From an uncultured Gammaproteobacteria bacterium (GTDB lineage: Bacteria > Pseudomonadota > Gammaproteobacteria > Halothiobacillales > Halothiobacillaceae), in NCBI GenBank assembly GCA_938004235.1, contig CALKWL010000164.1:1-23182 (forward strand): a DNA stretch of 23,182 nucleotides. Direction: 5' to 3'. Each line of letters starts with the position of its first letter. The stretch's first letter is position 1. Positions 1 to 7,620 of this stretch are shown one piece after another. The position numbers were made by a program, and so were the translations under genes. Below the pieces are notes generated by a model that did no database searches, had not been told where the DNA came from, and was given only the letters and a program-made list of their open reading frames with translations.

Positions 1-44
1 ATTGACTGACGTGACTGGAGTTCAGACGTGTGCTCTTCCGATCT
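1..44. other. Illumina adapter sequence (read-2 side), not genomic
   Basis: Bases 11-44 match the TruSeq read-2 adapter, ending in the diagnostic GCTCTTCCGATCT. The eight bases at 3-10 (TGACTGAC) sit where an i7 index would be. This is sequencing-library DNA left at the contig end. Any translation crossing position 44 is chimeric. Confidence 0.97.
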
Positions 45-1017
45 CTCCGGCCTGAGCGATCAAATCACTTGCCAGCATACCGATCGGCGCATCCCAGTTA
101 CCCGGCGACATCACGCCGCTTCCCGTCACTGTCACCACCCGACGCGTCACAGGCTCACCCAGAACCACCGCACGGTAAATCGCCGCCGCCGTCGCCACGT
201 TATGCCCAAGAAACCCGCGCTCGGTCACGCGCATTTCCCGGCTGATTTTCTCGCCGGTCAGGATGTAAATCAGCTGTTTTTCGGCGCCGGACGGGTAGAG
301 CGTAGGAATCGACACAAGCTCGAAGCGCGCATCGTCCAGCGTCATCAAGGCCGCACGCAGCGCGGCAATCGCCTCAGGCTTGTTGTCTTCCACCCCGATC
401 AAACAGGTTTGCGCACCCAGCACATGCAGCAGAATCTGGCCGCCGCGCAAGACCTCCTCCGCACGCTCACGCATCAGGCGATCATCACAGGTGATGTACG
501 GCTCACACTCAGCGCCATTGAGCAGGACCGTGTGCATCGGCGTGCCGGGCGTCCCCGCAAGCTTCACCGCACTCGGAAACACCGCTCCGCCCAGCCCCAC
601 CACACCCGCCTCGCGCACGCGCTCACGCAACAGCAACGGCGTAATGGCCGTGAAGTCCGCCCAGGGCGTGAACGCCTGCATGGGCTCGTCCAGGCCATCT
701 GTCTGCAAGACGATACAAGGTGCTCGCAGACCGGAAGGATGCGGTACGGCCATTGTTTCAATTGCCACAATCACCCCGGAGCTTGGCGCATGAACCGGCG
801 CACTGACATAGCCATCCGCCCTGGCCAGGCACTGGTTGCGCAACACGCGCTCCCCGACCTTGACCACGGGTTCGGCGGCTGAGCCAATATGCTGTTTCAA
901 CGGAAGCTGCAAATACTGCGGCATCGCGGCACGACGAATCGGCGCCGCATTGGATTCGCTCTTGTGCTGCTCCAGGTGCAAGCCGCCGGGAAAACGGTGC
1001 AGAATGCGCGCGCTCAT
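45..1017 (-). CDS. rnfC: Electron transport complex subunit RnfC, 3' truncated by contig end
   Basis: RnfC is the peripheral NADH- and flavin-binding subunit of the Rnf (Rsx) complex, which couples electron transfer between ferredoxin and NAD+ to ion movement across the cytoplasmic membrane. The N-terminus carries the typical FPGGLHLEQHK segment (residues 9-19). A glycine-rich nucleotide motif VGLGGAVFPS lies at about 140-149, followed by LLNGAECEPYIT (165-176), both hallmarks of the RnfC/NuoF-like fold. About 324 codons are genomic. Family members usually exceed 450 residues and carry two 4Fe-4S ferredoxin motifs in the C-terminal part, which is missing here. The reading frame runs on into adapter and ends in an artefactual IGRAHV tail. 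The ATG at 1017 overlaps the rnfB stop by 4 bases (ATGA), indicating translational coupling within rnfABC. The rest of the operon (rnfD, G, E) would lie beyond the left end. Confidence 0.95.
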
Positions 1018-1667
1018 GCGGCGTCCTCTTGTTCAGGCAAGGCTTGCGCCGACTTGAGTTGCCCTGGCGGGGACTCATGCTGCGGCGAATTCATTGGCGC
1101 AGAATCCGGTTCAATGACCTCCGCAATATCCAGCTTCGCTTCCGGACTTGGCCAGCGCCAGTGCTCCAGCGGCACTTTGAGCGGCAACATGTAAATGCAG
1201 TCCACTGGGCAGGGCGCAACGCACAATTCGCAGCCGGTACACTCATCCACAATCACCGTGTGCATCAGTTTTGGCGCGCCCAGAATGGCATCCACCGGGC
1301 AGGCCTGGATGCACAGGGTGCAGCCGATGCACACCTGCTCATCAATCCACGCCACCATCTTCGGTTTTTCCACGCCGTGTTCCGCACTCAGCGGTTTGGG
1401 CTCCACGCCCAGCAGGTCAGCCAAGGCCTTGATCGTGGCTTCGCCGCCGGGCGGGCATTGATTGATATCCGCCTCGCCGCGCGCAATCGCCTCCGCGTAC
1501 GGACGACAACCGGGATATCCGCACTGCCCGCACTGGGTTTGCGGCAACAGCGCATCAATTTTATCCGCCAGCGGGTCGCCCTCGACCTTGAACGCCTGCC
1601 CGGCATAACCCAGAAACGCCCCCAACACCAGGGCGAAAAGGGTAAATACCATGATTGCGGTAAGCAT
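1014..1667 (-). CDS. rnfB: Electron transport complex subunit RnfB (polyferredoxin)
   Basis: RnfB is the iron-sulfur subunit of the Rnf complex and the likely entry or exit point for ferredoxin electrons, anchored in the inner membrane. It is 217 residues long. An N-terminal hydrophobic helix lies at about 3-22. A 4Fe-4S domain follows with cysteines 46, 49, 54 and 71, then two ferredoxin-type motifs with cysteines 113/116/119/123 and 143/146/149/153, each ending in Cys-Pro. All twelve expected cluster ligands are therefore present. The acidic, proline-rich tail after residue 180 is variable in the family. The gene starts within the last base of the rnfA stop (TGATG, a 1-base overlap) and its own stop overlaps the rnfC ATG, so the three genes are surely co-translated. 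Confidence 0.96.
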   Translation of the reverse strand: MLTAIMVFTLFALVLGAFLGYAGQAFKVEGDPLADKIDALLPQTQCGQCGYPGCRPYAEAIARGEADINQCPPGGEATIKALADLLGVEPKPLSAEHGVEKPKMVAWIDEQVCIGCTLCIQACPVDAILGAPKLMHTVIVDECTGCELCVAPCPVDCIYMLPLKVPLEHWRWPSPEAKLDIAEVIEPDSAPMNSPQHESPPGQLKSAQALPEQEDAA

Positions 1668-2248
1668 CAGACCTTGACCAAGCCGGCAAAGCCCATAAAA
1701 GCCAAAGCCATCAAACTGGCAGTAACCAAGCCTATCGGCGTACCCTGAAAGGGCTTGGGCACATCCGCCGCCGCCAGGCGCTCACGCATGGCAGCAAACA
1801 GCACCAGCACCAACGTAAAGCCCACCGCTGCGCCAAAACCATACACGGCAGCCTGCGCCAGAGTGTGATCTTCCTGCACGTTCAGCAGCGCGACGCCCAG
1901 CACCGCGCAGTTGGTGGTAATCAGCGGCAGGTAAATACCCAATACGTTATGCAGCACTGGGCTGGATTTTTTCAGTGCCATCTCAGTGAAGTTCACCACG
2001 GCCGCAATCAGCACAATGAAGGCGATGGTGCGCAAATACTCCAGATCGAAAGGCGCAAGCAGATAATTCTGCGCCAGATGACTCAACACCGAAGAGAGCG
2101 TCAGCACGAAAGTTGTCGCCAAACCCATACCCATGGCCGTTTCCAGCTTGCGCGACACGCCCATAAACGGACACAGGCCAAGAAACTTCACCAAAAGGAA
2201 GTTATTGACCAGAACGGTACTAATGAAAATAAGCAGGAATTCGGTCAT
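1667..2248 (-). CDS. rnfA: Electron transport complex subunit RnfA
   Basis: RnfA is an integral membrane subunit of the Rnf complex, homologous to NqrE, and part of the intramembrane electron path. I chose the ATG at 2248 because the protein then begins MTEFLLIFISTVLVNNF, the conserved family start, and is 193 residues long. The reading frame stays open for 38 more codons upstream, but that extension does not resemble the family. Six hydrophobic segments are visible. Cys26 (in FLGLCPFMG) and Cys114 (in TTNCAV) are the paired membrane cysteines expected to bind an intramembrane iron-sulfur centre, as known for Rnf/Nqr. It is the first gene of the rnfABC run. No strong ribosome-binding site precedes the start, and I could not identify a convincing promoter in the 207-base gap upstream. 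Confidence 0.95.
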   Translation of the reverse strand: MTEFLLIFISTVLVNNFLLVKFLGLCPFMGVSRKLETAMGMGLATTFVLTLSSVLSHLAQNYLLAPFDLEYLRTIAFIVLIAAVVNFTEMALKKSSPVLHNVLGIYLPLITTNCAVLGVALLNVQEDHTLAQAAVYGFGAAVGFTLVLVLFAAMRERLAAADVPKPFQGTPIGLVTASLMALAFMGFAGLVKV

Positions 2249-2455
2249 GAAACCACGTGCATAAAAGCATGACGCCAAGCGAGTAGCGGATTTTACGCCA
2301 AAACTGAACGCTTGGATGCTCACCCTCATGAAACCGCATAAAGCCTGCTTGAATCTGGGCACTCATGGAGTTTTACATAACAGACCGTTGAAAAACAGCC
2401 TGCTAACGCGAGGCGGGGATGGCTCACTCCCGAAACAAATGTGTAAGCATTTGAA
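2249..2455. other. Intergenic region upstream of rnfA, with a repeat-like motif
   Basis: This gap of 207 bases between rnfA and pncC has no supportable gene. It contains the motif TTGAAAAACAGCCTGCTAA (about 2387-2405), similar in wording to other AGC(A)GCCTG-type motifs after genes in this window (21018, 22489). A short inverted repeat CAAATG/CATTTG (2436-2453) lies just after the pncC stop on the minus strand. The region should also hold the rnfA promoter, but I see no clear -35/-10 pair. Confidence 0.4.
2436..2453 (-). terminator. Weak hairpin downstream of pncC
   Basis: On the minus strand, CAAATG and CATTTG (6-base arms, 6-base loop) lie just after the pncC stop and are followed by TTTC. 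The stem is short and AT-rich, so termination is only possible. Confidence 0.3.
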
Positions 2456-2941
2456 TCATAGTTTCAGCAGCCCGTTCAATCCCTCAATCACCGCCTGAGC
2501 GCGTACAGCCTCACGATCACCTGCAAAAACACAGCGCTGAGCATGCGCCCGCTCGCCGCGCCGCGCCCAGGCGAGCCAGACCGTACCAACCGGCTTGCCT
2601 GGAGTTGCGCCTCCCGGCCCGGCGATCCCGCTGATTGCCACGCTGATATCCGCCTTGCTGTGACGCAACGCCCCCTCAGCCATGGACAGGACACAAGCCT
2701 CACTGACCGCTCCGTGTTCGAGCAAAACAGACTCCGCCACTTCGAGCATATCCCGCTTGGCCTGATTGCTGTAGGTCACAAATCCTCGATCGAACCATGC
2801 GGAACTGCCGGGAATATCCGTCACTGACTTAGCTAGCCACCCGCCCGTACAGGACTCCGCCGCCGCCAAACGCCAACCGCGCGCCAGCAAAAGCTTGCCA
2901 AGCGCCTCTGCACCGGCCTGAATCGATGCTTCAAATGCCAT
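2456..2941 (-). CDS. pncC: Nicotinamide-nucleotide amidohydrolase PncC (CinA C-terminal domain protein)
   Basis: This is a stand-alone CinA C-terminal domain protein of 161 residues, the usual length for PncC. In characterised relatives the enzyme deamidates nicotinamide mononucleotide to nicotinate mononucleotide, recycling NMN released by DNA ligase back to NAD. The family signatures are plain: AESCTGG at 28-34 with the likely nucleophile Ser30, YSNQAK at 57-62 with Lys62, and the glycine-rich ISGIAGPGG segment near 103-111 followed by KPVGTVW. A G-rich tract (GTGGGGGGCGT) immediately before the ATG can serve as ribosome-binding site. In many proteobacteria pncC lies next to recA, but here its neighbours are rnfA and the cco operon, and it is probably transcribed on its own. 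Confidence 0.93.
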   Translation of the reverse strand: MAFEASIQAGAEALGKLLLARGWRLAAAESCTGGWLAKSVTDIPGSSAWFDRGFVTYSNQAKRDMLEVAESVLLEHGAVSEACVLSMAEGALRHSKADISVAISGIAGPGGATPGKPVGTVWLAWARRGERAHAQRCVFAGDREAVRAQAVIEGLNGLLKL

Positions 2942-2985
2942 ACGCCCCCCACACTCTGCATAAAAGCCAGCTCATCACAAACAGG

Positions 2986-3007
2986 AAAGCCGACGTAAGT
3001 CGGCTTT
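2986..3007 (-). terminator. Terminator of the ccoNOQP operon
   Basis: AAAGCCGAC (2986-2994) and GTCGGCTTT (2999-3007) form a perfect 9-base stem with a 4-base loop. It lies 76 bases after the ccoP stop and before pncC. On the minus strand it is followed by CCTGTTTGT. The A-rich and T-rich stem ends make it nearly symmetrical. Confidence 0.8.
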
Positions 3008-3030
3008 GCAGAACTTTACCATCCGCAGCT

Positions 3031-3047
3031 GATTCCACAGTGGAATC
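3031..3047. repeat. 17-base perfect palindrome between ccoP and pncC
   Basis: GATTCCACAGTGGAATC has two 8-base arms around a single central base. With a one-base centre it is more like a protein-binding dyad than a transcript hairpin. Its position is 36 bases past the ccoP stop. Function unknown. Confidence 0.5.
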
Positions 3048-3082
3048 AATCAGGACTTGCCCAGATGTTGGCTTACCTAGTG

Positions 3083-3991
3083 TTATTGACCGCCAGACAG
3101 CTCGTGAACGTAAACCGTCAGCATTTTGATCTCAACAGGCGTCAGACGGTTGGAAAAGCCAGGCATTTCGCGCTGAATGCCGTTGGTCACCACATGTTCG
3201 ACCATCTTGCGCTTTGCATCGACGTTTTGAGCGCCCATCATGTCCAGGTTGGACCATGCCATATCCGTCAGGTTTGGCGCACCCAGCATGGGGTTACCCT
3301 TGCCATCGACCCCGTGGCACGCGGCACACATTGCAAAACCCGCCTTGCCGCGTGAGGCAGAAGCTGCATCCACCTCAAGACCGGACATGCTTAGAACATA
3401 GTTGGCCAGATCGGTCAAAGCCTCACCCTTAACACTCGGGAAGGCAGGCATATTGCCCTTGAGGCCGTTTTGCAGATCCTTGCTGATCATTTCGAATGAA
3501 CCACCCCAAAGCCATTCGTTATCCGCGAGGCTGGGATAGCTCGGCAAATTGCCCTGACCGCCCTGACCGTGGCAGGCCGCGCAGTTGTCGCCAAACAGGC
3601 CGGCGCCCATGGAGCGCGCAAACGCCAGCATGTTCGGATCGGCAATGATCTGCTCAAAGCTGGCATTGCTGACTTTTTCGGTGAATTCACGCTGACGCAC
3701 GGCCGCCGGGCTGCTCTGCATCTCCTGAATGAACAGGTTGCGCGAGTTCCAGGGGACCTGCACTTCCTTGCCGTCCTGCTCGATCGTCAGGGAAGCCATA
3801 CCCGGAGTAAAGGTTTTGAATACCGGCCAGGCGGGGTACATGATCCAGTAAACCACCGCAAACACGATGGTGGCGTAAAACGTCCACAACCACCAACGGG
3901 GAAGCGGATTGTTATATTCACGTAAATCGCCGTCCCACACATGCCCGGTGGTTTCGACCTGCCCGGGCTTCTTATCGCTTGAGAGCGCCAT
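3083..3991 (-). CDS. ccoP: cbb3-type cytochrome c oxidase subunit III (CcoP), dihaem
   Basis: CcoP is the dihaem cytochrome c subunit that delivers electrons to the high-affinity cbb3 oxidase. The 302-residue protein starts with a cytosolic segment containing the family hallmark HVWDGDLREYNNPLPRWW (17-34). A membrane helix follows at about 35-53, and a periplasmic part carries two c-type haem motifs: CAACH at 137-141 and CAACH at 222-226. Met181 (NMPAF) and Met273 (EMPGF) fit as sixth haem ligands. The ATG lies 2 bases after the ccoQ stop and is preceded by AAGGGAGAT, a good ribosome-binding site inside the end of ccoQ. Last gene of ccoNOQP, followed by a strong terminator. Confidence 0.97.
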   Translation of the reverse strand: MALSSDKKPGQVETTGHVWDGDLREYNNPLPRWWLWTFYATIVFAVVYWIMYPAWPVFKTFTPGMASLTIEQDGKEVQVPWNSRNLFIQEMQSSPAAVRQREFTEKVSNASFEQIIADPNMLAFARSMGAGLFGDNCAACHGQGGQGNLPSYPSLADNEWLWGGSFEMISKDLQNGLKGNMPAFPSVKGEALTDLANYVLSMSGLEVDAASASRGKAGFAMCAACHGVDGKGNPMLGAPNLTDMAWSNLDMMGAQNVDAKRKMVEHVVTNGIQREMPGFSNRLTPVEIKMLTVYVHELSGGQ

Positions 3992-3993
3992 GA

Positions 3994-4206
3994 TTAGTTA
4001 TCTCCCTTGTTCGTTCCGGCGGAGGAGCCTGGAATCTTGTCGTGATCGTCAACAAATGGAATGTCTTTATAGGATTCGAGCCTGATTTTGCGTTTTTTTC
4101 CGCTGTACACGTAGAGCACAATCACGACGAAACTCGTGAAGAAAATCAGCAATGCCGTAATTTTGCTGTTGGTCAAATTACCCAACCACATCCAAAGTTC
4201 AGACAT
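3994..4206 (-). CDS. ccoQ: cbb3-type cytochrome oxidase small subunit CcoQ
   Basis: CcoQ is a small single-helix membrane protein that stabilises the cbb3 oxidase. Starting at the ATG at 4206 gives 70 residues beginning MSELWMWLGNL. I prefer this start because AAGGTG lies 6 bases upstream. A GTG at 4215 is in frame but forms part of that ribosome-binding site. One hydrophobic helix (about 15-34) is followed by a basic stretch GKKRKIR, typical of CcoQ/FixQ. The hydrophilic C-terminus has no further motif. It sits between ccoO (44-50 bases upstream) and ccoP (2 bases downstream), the canonical position. Confidence 0.92.
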   Translation of the reverse strand: MSELWMWLGNLTNSKITALLIFFTSFVVIVLYVYSGKKRKIRLESYKDIPFVDDHDKIPGSSAGTNKGDN

Positions 4207-4259
4207 TGAATTCACCTTAATTCATGCTCTACGAGCGTTAACACCAGGCCTTAAAACCC

Positions 4260-4994
4260 TTAGCGGAAACTTGCGAAGTAACCCTGATCGTATTTCTTGA
4301 AATCAACCAGCGTACCCAGCATCTGCAAGTAAGCCACCATCGCATCCATTTCGGTGATGCGATCCTTGTCACCATCCCAGTTACGCCCCTTCGCTTCAGC
4401 TTCAAGCGTGGCTTTGGCATTAGGAATATGCAGCTTGTCCGCCATGGCTTGACCGAAATTGGTTACGTTGGCCTGGTACTCATCCGCTGTCAGCGAATAG
4501 GGCACTCCCGTCGCCTTGAGCGCCCTCATGCGATTTTCGATGTCGTCGTACTTCAGATCGTTCTTCAACAACCAGGGGTAGGCCGGCATGATTGACTCAG
4601 GCACCAGAGCCTGCGGCTTCACAAGGTGCTCGGTATGCCACTGGTCGGAATACTTGTTTCCAAGACGGGCGACATCCGGGCCGGTACGCTTGGAGCCCCA
4701 CTGGAAGGGGTGGTCGTACTTGGACTCCGCCGCCAGCGAGTAGTGACCATAACGCAGGAATTCATCACGGAACGGACGGATCATCTGCGAGTGGCAGGCA
4801 TAGCAGCCCTCGCGGATGTACAGGTCGCGCCCGCGCTGCTCCAGCGGGGTGTACGGACGTACGCCCTTGACCTCTTCCACTGTGTCCTTGATGTGGAACA
4901 ACGGAACAATCTCAACCAACCCGCCGATACTGATCACCGTCAGGGTAAGAACAATCAGTAACCCGGCATTAATTTCAACGCTTTCGTGCTTCAT
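4260..4994 (-). CDS. ccoO: cbb3-type cytochrome c oxidase subunit II (CcoO), monohaem
   Basis: CcoO is the membrane-anchored monohaem cytochrome c that passes electrons from CcoP to the catalytic subunit. The protein has 244 residues. It shows an N-terminal membrane helix at about 10-33 and one c-type haem motif, CYACH at 64-68, in the typical context REGCYACHSQMIRPF. The conserved ESIMPAYPWL segment provides the methionine ligand. The C-terminal MVAYLQMLGT segment is also characteristic. GGAGAG 8 bases before the ATG is a good ribosome-binding site. The gene follows ccoN by 14 bases in a canonical ccoNOQP operon. Confidence 0.97.
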   Translation of the reverse strand: MKHESVEINAGLLIVLTLTVISIGGLVEIVPLFHIKDTVEEVKGVRPYTPLEQRGRDLYIREGCYACHSQMIRPFRDEFLRYGHYSLAAESKYDHPFQWGSKRTGPDVARLGNKYSDQWHTEHLVKPQALVPESIMPAYPWLLKNDLKYDDIENRMRALKATGVPYSLTADEYQANVTNFGQAMADKLHIPNAKATLEAEAKGRNWDGDKDRITEMDAMVAYLQMLGTLVDFKKYDQGYFASFR

Positions 4995-5008
4995 TTGATT
5001 CTCTCCGA

Positions 5009-6517
5009 TCAGCGGGCAACAGCAGCAGAGCGTGCAGCCACATCAACTTCAACCCTGCGCTTGGCACCGGCAATGGTCATGTACACGTTGTAAACCATGA
5101 GAATGATGCCGGCGAGGAAGAACATACCGCCAATCGCACGCACCACATAAGGCAGGTGCATAAAGGTCACGGTTTCAATAAAGGTGTAACCCAGATTGCC
5201 GTACTCATCGAAGGCGCGCAGCATCAGACCTTGACCGATACCCGCCACCCACAGGGAAGAGATGTAAAGCACGATGCCGATGGTCGCCAGCCAGAAGTGG
5301 ACATAGATCATCTTGGTGCTGTACATGCCCTTGGCCACGCCCCACAGACGCGGAATCAGGTGATAGAACGAACCGAAGGTAATCATCGCCACCCAACCGA
5401 GTGCACCAGAGTGCACGTGACCCACCGTCCAGTCAGTGTAATGCGACAGGGCGTTCACGCTCTTGAGCGACATCAGCGGACCTTCGAAGGTCGACATACC
5501 GTAGAAGGACAGCGCGGTAATCATGAACAGGATAATCGGGTCGGTGCGCAGCTTGTCCCACGCGCCGGACAGGGTCATGATGCCGTTAATCATGCCGCCC
5601 CAAGACGGAAGCAACAGCAGGATGGAGAAAGTCGCCGCCAGGGTAGAGGTCCAGTCAGGAATCGCTGTCCAGTGCAGGTGGTGTGTACCGACCCACATGT
5701 ACAGAAAAGACAGCGCCCAGAAGTGAACGATAGACAGACGATAGGAGTAGATCGGACGACCCGCCTGCTTGGGCACGAAGTAATACATCATGCCGAGGAA
5801 GGCTGCGGTGAGGAAGAAGCCTACCGCGTTGTGACCGTACCACCACTGGGTCATCGCATCCTGCACACCGGAGAACAGGCTGTAAGACTCAAGACTGGTA
5901 AAGGAGACCGGCACCGCCAGGTTGTTGAAAATATGCAACAGCGCGGTCGCCAGAATGAAGGACATGAAGAACCAGTTCGCCACATAGATGTGCGGCTGGG
6001 TACGCTTGAGCAGGGTCATGGTGTAGACGAGGAAGTAAGTCACCCAGACCACGGCAATCGCGATATCCAGCGGCCATACAAACTCAGCGTACTCACGACC
6101 CTGAGTGAAGCCCAGCATGTAAAGGATCACGCCAGCGCCGACGCCAACCTGCCAACCCCAGAAGGTGAACTCAGCTGCCCAGCGACCGCCCCAGAGGCGC
6201 GCCTGACAGGTGCGCTGAACAATGTAGTACGAGGTTGCGAACAGGGCACTGCCGCCAAAACCGAAAATGACCAGCGTGGTATGCACCGGACGGAGACGCC
6301 CGAAGGTGATTTCTGCCACATCAAAGTTCAAAAAAGGCCACGCCAGCTCACTGGCGATCCACACACCGGCAAACATCCCCAAAACGCCCCAGACGAGCGC
6401 CATGATGGCGAATTTTTTGACGATATCGTAGTTGTATTGCTCAACTGCTGCGGCTTTGCCCACCGCAGAACCAGCATGAGCGCCCGCCGCTGTGCCGGCT
6501 GTTGTACTCATTGTCAT
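5009..6517 (-). CDS. ccoN: cbb3-type cytochrome c oxidase subunit I (CcoN)
   Basis: CcoN is the catalytic subunit of the cbb3 terminal oxidase, reducing oxygen at a haem b3-CuB centre with high affinity, in the inner membrane. I start it at the ATG at 6517 (502 residues) because GGAGGG at 6525-6530 lies 7 bases upstream. An in-frame ATG at 6532 would overlap that site. About twelve hydrophobic segments are visible. The metal-ligand histidines are present: RPVHTTL (His79), WYGHNAVGFF (His229, CuB), GTHHLHW (His279/280, CuB), and HVHSGALGW (His367/369, haems). The YYFVPK segment after helix VII carries the tyrosines among which cbb3 enzymes have their cross-linked residue. First gene of ccoNOQP. 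The usual control is FNR/Anr, but I do not see a convincing FNR box upstream. Confidence 0.97.
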   Translation of the reverse strand: MTMSTTAGTAAGAHAGSAVGKAAAVEQYNYDIVKKFAIMALVWGVLGMFAGVWIASELAWPFLNFDVAEITFGRLRPVHTTLVIFGFGGSALFATSYYIVQRTCQARLWGGRWAAEFTFWGWQVGVGAGVILYMLGFTQGREYAEFVWPLDIAIAVVWVTYFLVYTMTLLKRTQPHIYVANWFFMSFILATALLHIFNNLAVPVSFTSLESYSLFSGVQDAMTQWWYGHNAVGFFLTAAFLGMMYYFVPKQAGRPIYSYRLSIVHFWALSFLYMWVGTHHLHWTAIPDWTSTLAATFSILLLLPSWGGMINGIMTLSGAWDKLRTDPIILFMITALSFYGMSTFEGPLMSLKSVNALSHYTDWTVGHVHSGALGWVAMITFGSFYHLIPRLWGVAKGMYSTKMIYVHFWLATIGIVLYISSLWVAGIGQGLMLRAFDEYGNLGYTFIETVTFMHLPYVVRAIGGMFFLAGIILMVYNVYMTIAGAKRRVEVDVAARSAAVAR

Positions 6518-6735
6518 CGCACGACCCTCCAAGTTTTAGACCGATAGGACTCAGCTCGAAAAATACTGAGTTTCCCCAGCTTTATCCGCTGCGCGCATGG
6601 TACTGCAACGTTAGAGATGGCTAAAGTTCATTCCTTTTCCGGGCAAAAATCTAGGAGATTCGCGTAATGCCATGTTTTATATGGTCTTTTCAAACACATA
6701 CGGAATAAAACTACACCCAGCATAAAAAAGTTTGA
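6518..6735 (-). promoter_or_regulatory. Leader and promoter region of ccoN
   Basis: These 218 bases separate bioC from ccoN and must carry the cco promoter. A possible minus-strand -35 (TTGAAA, about 6685-6690) with AT-rich sequence downstream is weak. Two small dyads are visible: ACTCAG/CTGAGT (6549-6571, 11-base spacer) and AATCTAGGAGATT (6648-6660). I looked for TTGAT-N4-ATCAA (FNR) and found no full match, only a half-site overlapping the bioC stop. Confidence 0.35.
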
Positions 6736-6743
6736 TTACTTTT
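6726..6743 (-). terminator. Possible AT-rich terminator at the bioC stop
   Basis: AAAAGT and ACTTTT arms (6 bases, 6-base loop) overlap the bioC stop codon, and the minus strand continues with TT. The stem has only two G-C pairs, so it is weak. Confidence 0.3.
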
Positions 6744-7620
6744 CACGCCTTCTTAACAAAGAATGCAACGGAACTTTCACCTCACCGGCTGAATCCGCGT
6801 AAAAGCGCCCGGCCTCGCCGCCCCAAGCCAGACCGTGCACAACCTCATAAGTAACCGGCAATAGCCCATCTTCACCGCGACGCGTTTCATAGCCGGCGCA
6901 CAGACGCTGGAGGCGAGTTTTGGCAGTCAATCCGCGAGCTCGCCCCTGCATATTGTTCTGCGCCCCAATCCCCTTGAGGCTGCGCATAATGCTCTCGACA
7001 TCGGCATATTTAAGCGTCATGCGCTCCACATCCATCACAGGATCGCGCAACCCAACGCGTAACAACGCATCACCCACATCGTGCATATCCAGGAACATGT
7101 TTACATGCGCGTACTGATTCTCGTCGGCGCTCTGCCACGCCGAGCGCAGCTCTTTCAATGTATCCGGCCCAAGACTGGAAAACATCAACACTCCGCTAGG
7201 CTTGAGCACACGTCGCACCTCCGCGAGCGTCGCCGCCAGATCATTGCCCCACTGCACGCTAAGGCTGGAAAAAACCAGATCCATGCTCGCGCTCTTCAGC
7301 GGCAAACGCTCCATATCCCCGCACACCCACAGCGGCTTGCGCATCCAGGGGCGCCAGCGGCGCGCCTCGCCCAGCATCCCCTGTGAAAAATCCAGCCCTA
7401 GAATCTGCGCGCGTGGGTAAAGCTGTCGCAGATGACGCATCGCGGCTCCAGTCCCGCAGCCCAGATCCAGCACCGCGCGCGGTTCAATGCGGATTCCACT
7501 CAAGCGTTCCAGCATGTCCTCACGCACCATGGCCTGCAATCTGGCGTATTGGTCATACGTCGCCGCTGCACGATCAAAGGCTCGCCGCACGCGGGGCTTG
7601 TCCACCTGGTACTCATTCAT
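6736..7620 (-). CDS. bioC: Malonyl-ACP O-methyltransferase BioC
   Basis: BioC methylates the free carboxyl of malonyl-ACP with S-adenosylmethionine, disguising it so that fatty-acid synthesis can build the pimeloyl chain of biotin. The protein has 294 residues. The N-terminus (DKPRVRRAFDRAAATYDQYARLQ-like, 7-29) is characteristic of BioC rather than of UbiE. SAM-binding motif I is LDLGCGTG at 51-58, followed by a LGLDFS segment at about 74-79. The ATG overlaps the bioH stop by 4 bases (ATGA), so the two are translationally coupled. Partner genes bioA, B, D and F are not in this window. A general class I methyltransferase is the alternative, but the pairing with bioH argues for BioC. Confidence 0.93.
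   Translation of the reverse strand: MNEYQVDKPRVRRAFDRAAATYDQYARLQAMVREDMLERLSGIRIEPRAVLDLGCGTGAAMRHLRQLYPRAQILGLDFSQGMLGEARRWRPWMRKPLWVCGDMERLPLKSASMDLVFSSLSVQWGNDLAATLAEVRRVLKPSGVLMFSSLGPDTLKELRSAWQSADENQYAHVNMFLDMHDVGDALLRVGLRDPVMDVERMTLKYADVESIMRSLKGIGAQNNMQGRARGLTAKTRLQRLCAGYETRRGEDGLLPVTYEVVHGLAWGGEAGRFYADSAGEVKVPLHSLLRRREK

Noticed and set aside
28..882. Long plus-strand open frame across rnfC
   Set aside because: It begins inside the adapter (MCSSDL peptide), is rich in Arg, His and Gln as antisense frames of GC-rich genes are, and lies opposite a clear rnfC.
5156..6547. 463-codon plus-strand open frame antisense to ccoN
   Set aside because: The composition is typical of an antisense shadow (His, Arg, Gln, Glu rich), with no recognisable domain. 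ccoN on the other strand is unambiguous.
6726..6745. FNR/Anr box upstream of ccoN
   Set aside because: Only the TTGAT half matches; the second half reads TTTCA instead of ATCAA, and it overlaps the bioC stop, over 200 bases from ccoN.
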